From the NCBI GenBank assembly GCA_048262655.1, contig JBLXEY010000007.1:248001-312000 (forward strand): 64,000 nt of DNA, given 5' to 3'. The translations under genes and the position numbers were made by a program. The DNA comes from JABMNT01 sp048262655 (GTDB lineage Bacteria > Pseudomonadota > Alphaproteobacteria > Rhodospirillales > Casp-alpha2). The notes beneath the pieces are model-generated. The model searched no databases. It was not told the DNA's origin and saw only the letters and a list, made by a program, of their open reading frames with translations. Every line of letters starts with the position of its first letter. The stretch's first letter is position 1. Of this stretch, positions 7,209 through 15,435 are shown piece by piece.

Positions 7209-9236
7209 TTAGAACGTGCGAGCGAGGGTCAGTTTTGCCGTGCGTCCCTTGCCCTTATCCCCGGCAAGGTGTTCTTTATATTCGCGGTCAAAAATGTTGC
7301 TGATGCCAAAGCGGACTTCAGTGCCACCAAGGGTGCCGGTTTGAGGCTTCCATGAGGAGAAGATATCGTTGACCATATAGCCACCCGTGCGGACGGTTGT
7401 GCCGTTTCTGTCTTCCTGCTGAGCTGCAAGAACACCCCGCCAACCAAACTCAAGGTTCATATCCGGAACACGTCCGCCTATAGTTAAGGCCAGTTCATCT
7501 GCTGGAATCGAATTCAGAGGGAGGCCCGTTTCCGTATTTTCACCGCGAATCATCGTGTAGGCCGCACGGCTGAACAGGTGTGACGAATTGTAGGAAGATT
7601 CCAGTTCAATGCCTTCAATTTCAGATTTACCGACATTATAGTAGGTGCTTGTGTTTGAAGCGCGTTCAATCAGATCATTGATTTTGTTATGGAAAACAGT
7701 TCCCTTAGCAGAAAATGCATCTTTATCCTGAAGCACGTTATTAACTGCGTAAGATAAACCAACCTCGTAGTTCATAGACGTTTCGGGCGTCAGATTAAGG
7801 TTGGAACTGCTGTTGTCATAAATTTCATCAAGAACAGGTAAGCGCTCCGTATAGGCGACAGAACCAAAAACACCCCAGTTGTTATCTAGCTTATAGTGCG
7901 CGGCTAATTTGGGAGCCAAGCCCGTTTCGCTGACTTTTTCGCGTGTGACGGTTACGGCGTCGCCTGGCTGCAGCTTCTGGAAATCCGCCCGAATACCCGG
8001 GATCAACGTTAAACGGTCTTTGTAAACCCATTCATTCTGAACATAGATTCCGATCCGCTGGCTTTCACCACCTGGGTGGAACGTAACGCCATTGCCAGGG
8101 CTTGCTGCTCTTGCTGCTTTGTCAGCCGTTCTGATTTGGTAGGCATACTCAATACCACTGGTGAAATAGTTTTCATAATCCTGACCGGAAAATTCAGCAG
8201 TATTCTCGGCCCGGGTTTGCCAAATTTCATAAGCGTAGTGGACCGGTTCAAATAATGCCGAGTTACCGAAAGCCCCCTGGTTCGATGCATTCGTCTGATC
8301 CACATCTGACTTCGTGTAATTGAATGTGATGTCCAGATCAATAAGTGGGTTATTGATGGGTGTGTAGGAATAACCGAAGATCCCCGTTTGATCGACGACG
8401 GTACGTTCAATGTCTCCGAAATCGCTCGAGGTATTGGTTTGTGCCAGATCAGCGTTCGATTCTGTGGTCCAGTGTTGATAAGACGCACGGACTTCGTGAT
8501 CGTCGTCACCAAAACGATACTTGCCTTTTACAAGACCGGAAGGTGCCTTGAAATCCGAGCCTGATATACGTTCCCCTGCGCCGTCTCTAAATTCGCTCGA
8601 TCGACGAAATATGAACGAACCCAATAGCTCTAGGTTCTTCATGGGTTCTGCTGCAACGGTAGATGAGGTTAAAAAGCCTTTACGGTTGCTATCGAATTCC
8701 AATTTTTCCCGGAACGCAAATTCATCACCATCTTTCAGATAGTCACTCGCGTCTTTTGTGGTCAGGTTAATAACGCCGCCAAGCGCTCCGGAGCCGTAAA
8801 GTGTTGATGACGCCGGCCCTCTGAGGACTTCAATTTGCTTATAAAGGTCTGGCTCCGTAAACAGCGATCCCATTCGGTATTGTTCATGGAATTTCGTCGC
8901 TCCATCGACAGTGACGATCAGCCGGTTTTCATCAGATGAGCCCAATGCCCCAATGCCGCGGATATTGAAGCTTTCACCCATGACCCTGTCGGAGCCGATG
9001 GCTTTCACACCCGGAAGGTCGGTTAGAACATCACCGACTGTGGTGGGCTGTTCGGCCTCCATATCTTCCTGATCGACAACCGTTACAGACTGCGGCGTAT
9101 CAATGGCAACTTTTTCTTTACCTGCTGAAATGACCACACGATCGAGAAGCGTTTCGGTTTTTTCAGCTTCCTGTGCCAGGCTGTTCGTCGTGACTAAAGC
9201 GGTCGCCACTGTCATGGCGGCAAGTCTCGTATGCAT
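7209..9236 (-). CDS. hmuR: TonB-dependent heme receptor HmuR/HemR
   Basis: An outer-membrane beta-barrel receptor that takes up heme using TonB. The 675-residue product has a signal peptide ending near NSLAQ, a TonB-box-like DRVVISA at about residue 32, a plug domain (VTVVDQEDMEAEQPTTVGDV to about GALGGVINLTTKD) and a 22-strand-type barrel that ends in the typical terminal Phe (TLARTF). YTERLPVLDEIYDN with NLTPETSMNYEVG resembles the conserved region of heme/hemoglobin receptors around the second heme-binding site. It is first in the hmuRTUV operon, with a clear AAGGA ribosome site and a perfect iron-box-like palindrome 86 bases upstream. Confidence 0.9.
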   Translation of the reverse strand: MHTRLAAMTVATALVTTNSLAQEAEKTETLLDRVVISAGKEKVAIDTPQSVTVVDQEDMEAEQPTTVGDVLTDLPGVKAIGSDRVMGESFNIRGIGALGSSDENRLIVTVDGATKFHEQYRMGSLFTEPDLYKQIEVLRGPASSTLYGSGALGGVINLTTKDASDYLKDGDEFAFREKLEFDSNRKGFLTSSTVAAEPMKNLELLGSFIFRRSSEFRDGAGERISGSDFKAPSGLVKGKYRFGDDDHEVRASYQHWTTESNADLAQTNTSSDFGDIERTVVDQTGIFGYSYTPINNPLIDLDITFNYTKSDVDQTNASNQGAFGNSALFEPVHYAYEIWQTRAENTAEFSGQDYENYFTSGIEYAYQIRTADKAARAASPGNGVTFHPGGESQRIGIYVQNEWVYKDRLTLIPGIRADFQKLQPGDAVTVTREKVSETGLAPKLAAHYKLDNNWGVFGSVAYTERLPVLDEIYDNSSSNLNLTPETSMNYEVGLSYAVNNVLQDKDAFSAKGTVFHNKINDLIERASNTSTYYNVGKSEIEGIELESSYNSSHLFSRAAYTMIRGENTETGLPLNSIPADELALTIGGRVPDMNLEFGWRGVLAAQQEDRNGTTVRTGGYMVNDIFSSWKPQTGTLGGTEVRFGISNIFDREYKEHLAGDKGKGRTAKLTLARTF

Positions 9237-9321
9237 AAACCCAATTCCTTTTTTTATCAGACATTGTTTCGTGGTTGCCTGGCAAAAAAGGGCTGGGTTA
9301 CCGTTTGTGGAAGCGCATCAT

Positions 9322-9338
9322 ATGAGAATAATTCTCAT
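9322..9338 (-). promoter_or_regulatory. Iron-responsive operator candidate upstream of hmuR
   Basis: ATGAGAATAATTCTCAT is a perfect 7-3-7 palindrome located 86-102 bases before the hmuR start, inside an AT-rich stretch. Its AT-rich dyad with GAGAAT/ATTCTC arms resembles operators bound by Fur-family regulators (Fur or the alphaproteobacterial Irr). The rest of the 240-base gap 9237-9476 has no gene I can support. Confidence 0.65.
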
Positions 9339-9476
9339 TTGCAATATAAAATTAAGAAATTTATGGAACCTAGTGATTCCGTCAATATTATGTGCGGGAG
9401 TGTTCCCTGACCTGCCATTGGCAGAAGGTGCGCTAACGTGAGTTCAGAGGAAGCGATTTCAGTCGGCTGTAGGCGA

Positions 9477-10247
9477 TTACAGATAATCTAGAGCCGCAAC
9501 GTATATGAGGCGTCCTGACAATAACGTCAGAATGATTTTAAGACCCATCCGGAAGGCTTTCTCTGGCAGTCGCAACAAAATGTGTTTACCGATCCATGTT
9601 CCCGCATACCCGCAGGCCACCAAGACAACGAGCAACGGTATATAAGGTCCAAAGGCGAAACCGAGCACACCAAAAGCAACCATCTTTAAGCCGTGTTGCA
9701 AGGTCATTAGCGTCGCGTGGGTCGCAGCGTAATTTTTGCGTTCCGGGCAGGCTGCGCTGACGAAAGTTGCAACAAGTGGCCCTGTCGCGCCAACAAACAT
9801 GGTCGCCAGAGACGCCCCAAACCCGACTGCGAAAAACGTACGTTTACCGGGAGCTGACGCTCTGAGCTTGGGTGCCCAGACGGCATAAAGAATAAACAGC
9901 CCGAGGACCAGTTGTAGCAGGCTTGTCGGCAGAGAGATCACCAACTTAGCCCCCAGAGCGGCACCCAATATTGTGCCGATCAGAAATGACGGGATGAGGC
10001 TGCGAACGATATCGCGGCGCATAAGGATCATTCGTCCGGTGTTTGAGCCCAACTGTATGACAGCGTGAACGGGAATGAGGACGGTGGGCGGAAGAATTTG
10101 CGCCATCGTCGCCAAAACAAGAACGCCGCCTCCAATTCCCAAGGTTATCGTTATGAAACTGCCCAGAAAGGATACCCCGGTAAGGATAATAAAGTCGGTC
10201 GCATCGAGGCCAACACCCAGGAACAAGAGGTCATAAATCTGCTGCAA
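9477..10247 (-). CDS. TauE/SafE-family sulfite exporter-like permease
   Basis: A 256-residue integral membrane protein of the TauE/SafE (DUF81) family, which exports sulfite, sulfoacetate or related anions, although many members have no known substrate. Typical traits are a GIGGGVLVLATMAQILPPTV motif in the first repeat half, and GATGPLVATFVSA in the second, the two inverted-repeat halves of the fold. About eight hydrophobic segments are visible. It stands alone between the heme receptor and the SOUL gene, reading toward hmuR, so the neighbours say nothing about its substrate. Confidence 0.85.
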   Translation of the reverse strand: MQQIYDLLFLGVGLDATDFIILTGVSFLGSFITITLGIGGGVLVLATMAQILPPTVLIPVHAVIQLGSNTGRMILMRRDIVRSLIPSFLIGTILGAALGAKLVISLPTSLLQLVLGLFILYAVWAPKLRASAPGKRTFFAVGFGASLATMFVGATGPLVATFVSAACPERKNYAATHATLMTLQHGLKMVAFGVLGFAFGPYIPLLVVLVACGYAGTWIGKHILLRLPEKAFRMGLKIILTLLSGRLIYVAALDYL

Positions 10248-10432
10248 TTTTTAGTCCTTTCCATAGAAGGCTAAGCCCTAACCGCGAAAACGATTTTAGG
10301 CAACCCCCCTCCAGTCATTTCTTCGAGCAGGTGGTGAATTCATCAACAAACTTTCGCGCAGAAGAGTGATCTGATTGCGGTGCGGGGTTCGTATAGACTA
10401 AAAGCCCACACATGACCTCTTGAGGATTTTAT

Positions 10433-11023
10433 ATGAAACGCATGTACATGCCGATTGTCGCCCTGCTTTGTTTGGTAGCGCTGCCAGCTTGTTCGTTTTT
10501 CGGGGAAGTTGATGTGGACGTGGCGCCTTACAACGTGTTGCAGGCCGAGGGTGATTTTGAGTTGCGTCATTACGAAAGCTTGCTTTTAGCGACGACCGAA
10601 ATGCCGGAAGGTATGGATGGCACATCGACTCCATTTTTTAAACTTTTTGACTACATTTCCGGTAACAATCAGAAAGACGAGACGATCGAGATGACGGCGC
10701 CTGTTTTTCTGGATCAGGCAAGCAGTGTCACAAAATCGATGTCTTTTGTCCTGCCCTTGAATTTTAAAATGGCAACGGCCCCTTCTCCCTTAGACCCGGC
10801 CGTAACGTTGCAGGAAATTCGTGATTACACTGTCGCCACGGTCAAGTTTACCGGTTTTCTGAGCCAGAATGCCATTGGGGTTGAAGAGAAACGCCTGCGG
10901 GATTGGATCGCTGATAAAGGTCTGGAAATCACGGGCGCAGCCAAGGCTGCCGGATATAACCCGCCTTATACAATTCCTTTTTTGAGGCGTAATGAAATTG
11001 TCATACCAGTTGTTAGACCCTGA
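10433..11023 (+). CDS. SOUL-family heme-binding lipoprotein
   Basis: The 196-residue product has an N-terminal lipoprotein signal with lipobox LPAC (Cys about residue 20), so it is probably membrane-anchored in the periplasm. The rest matches the SOUL/HBP family: YNVLQAEGDFELRHYESLLL at the start, IEMTAPVFLD in the middle, and YNPPYTIPFLRRNEIVIPV at the end. SOUL proteins bind heme or porphyrin in animals and plants; bacterial members are poorly studied. The photolyase start follows directly after its stop, so the two are one operon with the DUF3429 gene. The link to light or to porphyrin photosensitivity is an inference. Confidence 0.85.
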   Translation: MKRMYMPIVALLCLVALPACSFFGEVDVDVAPYNVLQAEGDFELRHYESLLLATTEMPEGMDGTSTPFFKLFDYISGNNQKDETIEMTAPVFLDQASSVTKSMSFVLPLNFKMATAPSPLDPAVTLQEIRDYTVATVKFTGFLSQNAIGVEEKRLRDWIADKGLEITGAAKAAGYNPPYTIPFLRRNEIVIPVVRP

Positions 11024-12475
11024 ATGACGCAAGAAATCAGTATGAACACCCAATCTGAACCTGTTATCGTTTGGTTTCGCCAGGACCTGAGACTATCTGA
11101 CAATCCAGCGATTATTGCGGCACATGAAACCGGTTGCCCGATCATCCCACTTTATATTCTGGATGATGTTAACGGCGGAAAGTGGAAGATGGGGAGTGCC
11201 AGTCGCTGGTGGTTGCATGAAAGTCTGTCGGCTCTGAACGAAGATTTAAGCGGCCATATGTGTTTTGACATGGGTGACCCGCTGCCCATTATCACGCAAT
11301 TAATAGAAGACACCGGTGCGCAGCAGGTCTACTGGAACCGATGTTATGAACCGTGGCGTATCGGCCGTGATACGGCGATCAAGGAAAGCCTGATTGAGCA
11401 AGGCGTTGCGGTAAAGAGCTTCAATGCCAGCATGTTGTTTGAGCCGCACACCGTAAAAAAACCGGATGGTACGCCGTACCGTGTGTTTACGCCTTACTAC
11501 AAAAAAGGCTGTCTCGAGCGTCTTGGCGAGCCGCCTCATCCTGAACCAGCGCCCGATCAATTGACATTATATCCGCACACAGGTCGCGCACTCGATGAAT
11601 TGAAGTTGCGGCCTGCGATCAATTGGACCCAAACAATAGCTGATAGCTGGCAACCCGGAGAAATTGGCGCACAGCTGCGCCTCGATGAGTTTCTTGAAAC
11701 GGGGATATCTGGCTATAAGGAAGGTCGGAACTATCCAACCGCGCTCAACGTATCGCGCTTGTCACCCCATTTGCACTTTGGTGAAATATCCCCACGTCAG
11801 GCATGGCATTCTGCGAAAACGCTATCTGCGGCGCGGGCCTGCGAAACAGATGGTGCGCATTTCTTGAGCGAACTGGGCTGGCGCGAGTTTTCAAACCATT
11901 TACTGTATCACTTTCCCCACCTCACAGAAGACAATCTTCAGGTCAAGTTCAATGCGTTTCCCTGGCGTGATGATGCGGAAGATTTGGCCGCTTGGCAGCA
12001 CGGGCAAACGGGATATCCGATCATTGATGCCGGGATGCGCGAACTTTGGCAAACCGGTTACATGCATAATCGGGTTCGAATGATTGTCGGCTCGTTCCTT
12101 GTTAAGAACCTGCTCCTGCATTGGAAGTTGGGGGCCGATTGGTTCTGGGATACACTGGTCGATGCCGACCTTGCCAATAACAGTGCGAGTTGGCAGTGGA
12201 TCGCCGGCTGTGGCGCTGATGCAGCACCTTACTTCCGTGTCTTTAACCCGGTTACGCAAGGCCAAAAGTTTGATGCAAACGGTGACTACGTTCGCAAGTA
12301 CGTACCCGAGCTTTCCGGCTTGTCGAATAAGAGTTTGCACGCGCCCTGGCTGGCGAAGCCGGAAGAGTTGCGCCAGGCAGGTGTTCAGTTGGGCGTCGAT
12401 TATCCGGAGCCGATGGTTGATTTAAAGGCTTCGCGTGAACGCGCGCTGTCGGCGTTTAAGGCGTTGAGCGCATGA
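11024..12475 (+). CDS. phrB: Deoxyribodipyrimidine photolyase (class I CPD type)
   Basis: A flavoprotein that uses blue light to split cyclobutane pyrimidine dimers in DNA. The 483-residue length is normal. The N-terminal Rossmann-like antenna domain opens with VIVWFRQDLRLSDNPAI; the FAD domain shows EGRNYPTAL, SRLSPHLHFGEISPRQ, SELGWREFSNHLL, PIIDAGMRELWQTGYMHNR and the Trp-rich region DLANNSASWQWIAGCGADAA. These fit the photolyase/cryptochrome family and retain the residues of true photolyases. Met7 at 11042 is an alternative start. It sits directly after the SOUL gene and its stop overlaps the next ATG. Confidence 0.93.
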   Translation: MTQEISMNTQSEPVIVWFRQDLRLSDNPAIIAAHETGCPIIPLYILDDVNGGKWKMGSASRWWLHESLSALNEDLSGHMCFDMGDPLPIITQLIEDTGAQQVYWNRCYEPWRIGRDTAIKESLIEQGVAVKSFNASMLFEPHTVKKPDGTPYRVFTPYYKKGCLERLGEPPHPEPAPDQLTLYPHTGRALDELKLRPAINWTQTIADSWQPGEIGAQLRLDEFLETGISGYKEGRNYPTALNVSRLSPHLHFGEISPRQAWHSAKTLSAARACETDGAHFLSELGWREFSNHLLYHFPHLTEDNLQVKFNAFPWRDDAEDLAAWQHGQTGYPIIDAGMRELWQTGYMHNRVRMIVGSFLVKNLLLHWKLGADWFWDTLVDADLANNSASWQWIAGCGADAAPYFRVFNPVTQGQKFDANGDYVRKYVPELSGLSNKSLHAPWLAKPEELRQAGVQLGVDYPEPMVDLKASRERALSAFKALSA

Positions 12476-12915
12476 AGATGGAAAAAACGTATCGCACCTT
12501 GGCTTATCTGGGGGCGCTCCCTTTCATGGCCTGTGCGGGACTACAAGCGCTTGATGTCGCACCGTTGAAAATCTTGGGGCCCCATGTTGATGTCGCCCTC
12601 ACCTACGGCTTGGTGATTATGTCCTTTATGGCGGGCACCCACTGGGGGCTTTATTTGAATGCGTCAAAACCAGCCCCGGTGAACCTATTTATCACAAGCA
12701 ATGCGATTACAATCGTTATGTGGGCATTATATTTAGCCGCCGGAACAGTGATCACACTGGTCGGATTTATCTTCGGTTTTTTAGCTCTTCTTTGGATCGA
12801 TTATCGTTTAGCGCAAGCCGGAATAATAACGGCAGCCTATTACAAAGTCCGGGTCGGAGTGAGCGCATTGGTTGTTGCATCTCTTGGTTTGTTGATGTTT
12901 TTGGTCGAAAGTTGA
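12472..12915 (+). CDS. DUF3429 small membrane protein
   Basis: A 147-residue protein with four to five hydrophobic segments and the family pattern LAYLGALPFMACA near the N-terminus and MAGTHWGLYL in the middle. The family is known as DUF3429 and has no settled function; members often lie near photolyase genes. Its ATG overlaps the photolyase stop (ATGA), so the two are translationally coupled. A role in the light or DNA-repair response is suggested only by this coupling. Confidence 0.75.
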   Translation: MKMEKTYRTLAYLGALPFMACAGLQALDVAPLKILGPHVDVALTYGLVIMSFMAGTHWGLYLNASKPAPVNLFITSNAITIVMWALYLAAGTVITLVGFIFGFLALLWIDYRLAQAGIITAAYYKVRVGVSALVVASLGLLMFLVES

Positions 12916-12925
12916 GGGATCTTTG

Positions 12926-12955
12926 TTGACGCCGATCATTTCGGCCCCATATCTA
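12926..12955 (+). promoter_or_regulatory. Possible promoter for the short transcript at 12989-13176
   Basis: TTGACG at 12926 is followed after 18 bases by TATCTA at 12950. The -35 element is good and the -10 element is weak. It lies just after the DUF3429 stop and 34 bases before a 30-codon ORF with an exceptional ribosome site. Confidence 0.3.
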
Positions 12956-12988
12956 TACGTATCTGAAACAACGAAAGGAGGTGATCAA

Positions 12989-13081
12989 ATGGTTGATCTC
13001 GAACACGGATTAAAGGTCGGAAACGGCGCCGCTATTGGAACGACAGGTATTTGGTCCTCCCTCAAGCGCGTGGCGCTCTAG
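12989..13081 (+). CDS. 30-residue peptide ORF with a perfect Shine-Dalgarno site
   Basis: I do not recognise this peptide. The ATG is preceded by AAAGGAGGTGATC, a full complement of the 3' end of 16S rRNA and much stronger than any other site seen in the window. The product starts MVDLEHGLKVGNGAAIG and ends SSLKRVAL; it is Gly-rich in the middle, with one Trp and a basic C-terminal part. No signal peptide or membrane segment is clear. A structured stretch and a strong terminator follow within 100 bases, so the unit looks like its own short mRNA. It could be a small protein, a leader peptide or part of a dual-function RNA. No peptide-modifying enzyme is nearby. Confidence 0.5.
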   Translation: MVDLEHGLKVGNGAAIGTTGIWSSLKRVAL

Positions 13082-13142
13082 CCAGATTTTTTTTGGGCTA
13101 AATCCGGCCCTTGATCATCGTTCTATGATCTATATCTAAGGA

Positions 13143-13176
13143 AGCCCCGATGGAAATACCCCATCGGGGCTTTTTT
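13143..13176 (+). terminator. Strong intrinsic terminator after the 30-codon ORF
   Basis: AGCCCCGATGG (13143-13153) pairs perfectly with CCATCGGGGCT (13161-13171) across a seven-base loop, followed directly by a run of six T. Orientation is forward only, because the other strand has no T run. Upstream, GATCAT/ATGATC (13113-13118 and 13125-13130) makes a second small hairpin. Confidence 0.9.
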
Positions 13177-13227
13177 AGGCCCGCGAAGAAAAGGAGGAAG
13201 CACCGCACAGGGCCCCCTCCTCTCTTT

Positions 13228-14775
13228 TTATTTACTGAACTTTTTAATCTCACCTGATTGAAGGCGATCGCTATAGGACTTGAGTTCCTTTTTTACGACC
13301 CCCATCAAGAAGTAGAGCGCTGTAATGTTTACGACCGCCATTGCGAAAATCGCAGCGTCGGAGAAATCAATGACTGGCCCCAGACTTGCTGCTGCGCCGA
13401 TAACGACGAACACGCAGAAGATCAGTTTGAAGGTTAACTCTGATTTCTTGCCTTCACCAAACAGGTAGGTCCAGCTTTTCAAGCCATAATAAGACCATGA
13501 AATCATCGTCGAAAAGGCAAACAGGACCACGGCAATCGCCAGCACATAAGGAAACCAGCTAATCGCAGAAGCAAACGCAGCGGACGTCAATGCGACCCCT
13601 GTGTTGCCGTCTACTGTGGCAATGTGTGAACCATCCAACATATACAAGCCCGTCGTCGGGTCCGTAATCAATTGCCCGGAAATGGTGATGACCAGCGCTG
13701 TCATTGTACAAATTACAACGGTATCGATAAGCGGCTCCAGCAACGATACAAACCCTTCCGTGATTGGCTCCTTTGTGCGAACAGCTGAGTGTGCTATGGC
13801 CGCAGAACCAACGCCGGCTTCGTTCGAGAATGCGGCCCGTTTAAACCCTTGGATCAGAGCGCCGACAAAACCGCCTGCAACACCAAGCCCGGTGAAAGCA
13901 CCTTCGAAGATTTGCCCGAATGCCCAGCCAATCTTGTCGTAGTTAACAATCAGAATAACGATCGCGGCGCCAACGTACAAAATACCCATGAACGGCACCA
14001 CTTTTTCAGTGACGCTAGCGATCGACTTCATGCCACCAATAATCACCGCGAAAACAACAGCGGCAAAAATGATGCCTGTAATCCAACCGGGATAGTCGCC
14101 AAAGATACCGGCGATCTGAGCATGTGCCTGGTTAGCCTGGAACATGTTTCCGCCACCCAGGGCACCAAGGATACAAAATACGGCAAACACAACAGCGAGA
14201 ATTTTGCCACCCGGAAGGCCGCGTTCTGCAAAGCCTTTCGATATATAGTACATGGGGCCACCGGAAACGGTCCCGTCTTCGTATTCGTTTCTGTATTTCA
14301 CACCGAGCGTGCATTCTGTGAACTTGGATGCCATGCCCATTAATCCAGCAAGGATCATCCAAAAGGTTGCGCCAGGGCCACCGATACCTACAGCAACGGC
14401 GACACCTGCAATATTCCCGAGACCAACCGTACCTGAAAGAGCTGTCGCCAAGGCCTGAAAGTGACTGACTTCACCGGCATCTTTTGGGTCCGAATAGTCC
14501 CCTTTGACCAGCGAGATGGCATGCTTAAAGAAGCGAAATTGCACAAATCCAAAATATAAAGTGAAGACGGTCGCCGCGACAACCAACCACATTACGATCC
14601 AAGGAAAACTTGTTCCCGGAAACGGTGCAAAGATTAACCCGACAAACGGGCCTGTTATGTTGGCAAATACTTCATTTACCTTCTGGTCCAGCGTCATTGC
14701 TTCCTGCGCCAAGGCCGGGCTGAAGGTGAGTCCGAGCATCCCTAAAGCTATAAAAAGTCTTTGAAAAATCGTCAT
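13228..14775 (-). CDS. Sodium:alanine symporter family transporter (AGCS)
   Basis: A 515-residue inner-membrane sodium-amino-acid symporter of the alanine or glycine:cation symporter family. Signatures include FRFFKHAISLVKGDYSDPKD, GDVSHFQALATALSGTVGLG (with E for D in this copy), GIGGPGATFWMILAGLMGMA and AFSNEAGVGSAAIAHSA. An N-terminal signal-like stretch ending SPALAQ precedes the first helix, as in several proteobacterial members. About eleven hydrophobic segments follow. It starts 12 bases after the usp gene on the same strand, and an Lrp/AsnC regulator is encoded divergently. Alanine or glycine uptake under amino-acid-responsive control is the natural reading. Confidence 0.9.
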   Translation of the reverse strand: MTIFQRLFIALGMLGLTFSPALAQEAMTLDQKVNEVFANITGPFVGLIFAPFPGTSFPWIVMWLVVAATVFTLYFGFVQFRFFKHAISLVKGDYSDPKDAGEVSHFQALATALSGTVGLGNIAGVAVAVGIGGPGATFWMILAGLMGMASKFTECTLGVKYRNEYEDGTVSGGPMYYISKGFAERGLPGGKILAVVFAVFCILGALGGGNMFQANQAHAQIAGIFGDYPGWITGIIFAAVVFAVIIGGMKSIASVTEKVVPFMGILYVGAAIVILIVNYDKIGWAFGQIFEGAFTGLGVAGGFVGALIQGFKRAAFSNEAGVGSAAIAHSAVRTKEPITEGFVSLLEPLIDTVVICTMTALVITISGQLITDPTTGLYMLDGSHIATVDGNTGVALTSAAFASAISWFPYVLAIAVVLFAFSTMISWSYYGLKSWTYLFGEGKKSELTFKLIFCVFVVIGAAASLGPVIDFSDAAIFAMAVVNITALYFLMGVVKKELKSYSDRLQSGEIKKFSK

Positions 14776-14787
14776 GTGTCGTACCCC

Positions 14788-15225
14788 CTAATTTACAACT
14801 GTGACTGGAACATTTGAGTTCATGACCAGATTTGCGGTCGCGCTTCCAAATATCCGATTGGCAATTCCGCCCTCAGATGAGCGGGTGACGACGATTTGCT
14901 CGGCTTTCTCCTCTTCCGCGACAGCGTTGAGTGCGTCTGCCACATTACCGTGCCGGACAATGCCACGTGCCTTGAACCCGGCATCTCGCAAACTTTTTAC
15001 GGCCGGATCGATGATCCGTTCCATGGCCGTTGCGGTTTCTTCTTCCCGCCGTTTATGTCGTTCAGCGTTTTCTTCCGCAGTTTGAAAGGAGTATGGCGAC
15101 CATTCGATGATATAAACGACTAATAGTTCACATTCTCCAATGAGTTCCGCCATTCGTTTCCCATATGCTACAGCCCTATCGCCGGACTCATGTCCGTCCA
15201 GGCCGATGACCAATGATGTTGTCAT
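14788..15225 (-). CDS. Universal stress protein UspA family
   Basis: A 145-residue single-domain Usp protein. It opens with SLVIGLDGHESGDRAVAYG, has the central VVYIIEWSPYSF strand, GIVRHGNVADALNAVAEEEK, and the nucleotide-binding C-terminal pattern with VVTRSSEGGIANRIFGSATA followed by NLVMNSNVPVTVVN. The G-2X-G-9X-G(S/T) ATP motif is only partly kept (SEGGIANRIFGSA). It is the first gene of a two-gene unit with the symporter, which is unusual company and suggests it tunes or responds to the transporter, as seen for Usp domains linked to other carriers. Confidence 0.88.
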   Translation of the reverse strand: MTTSLVIGLDGHESGDRAVAYGKRMAELIGECELLVVYIIEWSPYSFQTAEENAERHKRREEETATAMERIIDPAVKSLRDAGFKARGIVRHGNVADALNAVAEEEKAEQIVVTRSSEGGIANRIFGSATANLVMNSNVPVTVVN

Positions 15226-15345
15226 AGCTCTACTGTCTCCTGTCTATCCCCTGACGTGCCCCGGCCTTGAGGGATTTTTTCAACACACGGTAGTCCAAGA
15301 CCTTCATATGCGCACACTAGGTGTAAATTGTCCCCTAACATTATT

Positions 15346-15434
15346 ATAGGAAAAAAGACTAGTAATTGGACCCATAGATAGGCAAAATTTGGTTATTATC
15401 CCTAAATAATAGATTAAAATAGGAAAAAAGACTA
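15346..15434 (+). repeat. Two identical 16-base direct repeats before the Lrp/AsnC gene
   Basis: ATAGGAAAAAAGACTA occurs at 15346-15361 and again at 15419-15434. The starts are 73 bases apart, close to seven helical turns, so both lie on the same face of DNA. The second copy ends two bases before the lrp ATG and overlaps its leader. The positions in the shared promoter region between lrp and usp-agcS suggest operators for the regulator itself. Confidence 0.6.
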
Positions 15435-15435
15435 A

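Noticed and set aside
8009..8512. A 167-codon open frame within hmuR on the same strand in another frame
   Set aside because: It overlaps the barrel-coding part of the receptor, and the composition (Thr, Ile, Arg rich) is that of a frame-shifted shadow.
13084..13093. T run after a short TGGC/GCCA stem as a first terminator of the 30-codon ORF
   Set aside because: The stem is only four pairs; the stronger terminator 60 bases further on is more convincing.
13789..14343. A 184-codon open frame opposite the symporter gene
   Set aside because: It is antisense to a clear membrane transporter and its product has no family pattern; it is rich in Asn and His, as expected for a complement of a hydrophobic gene.
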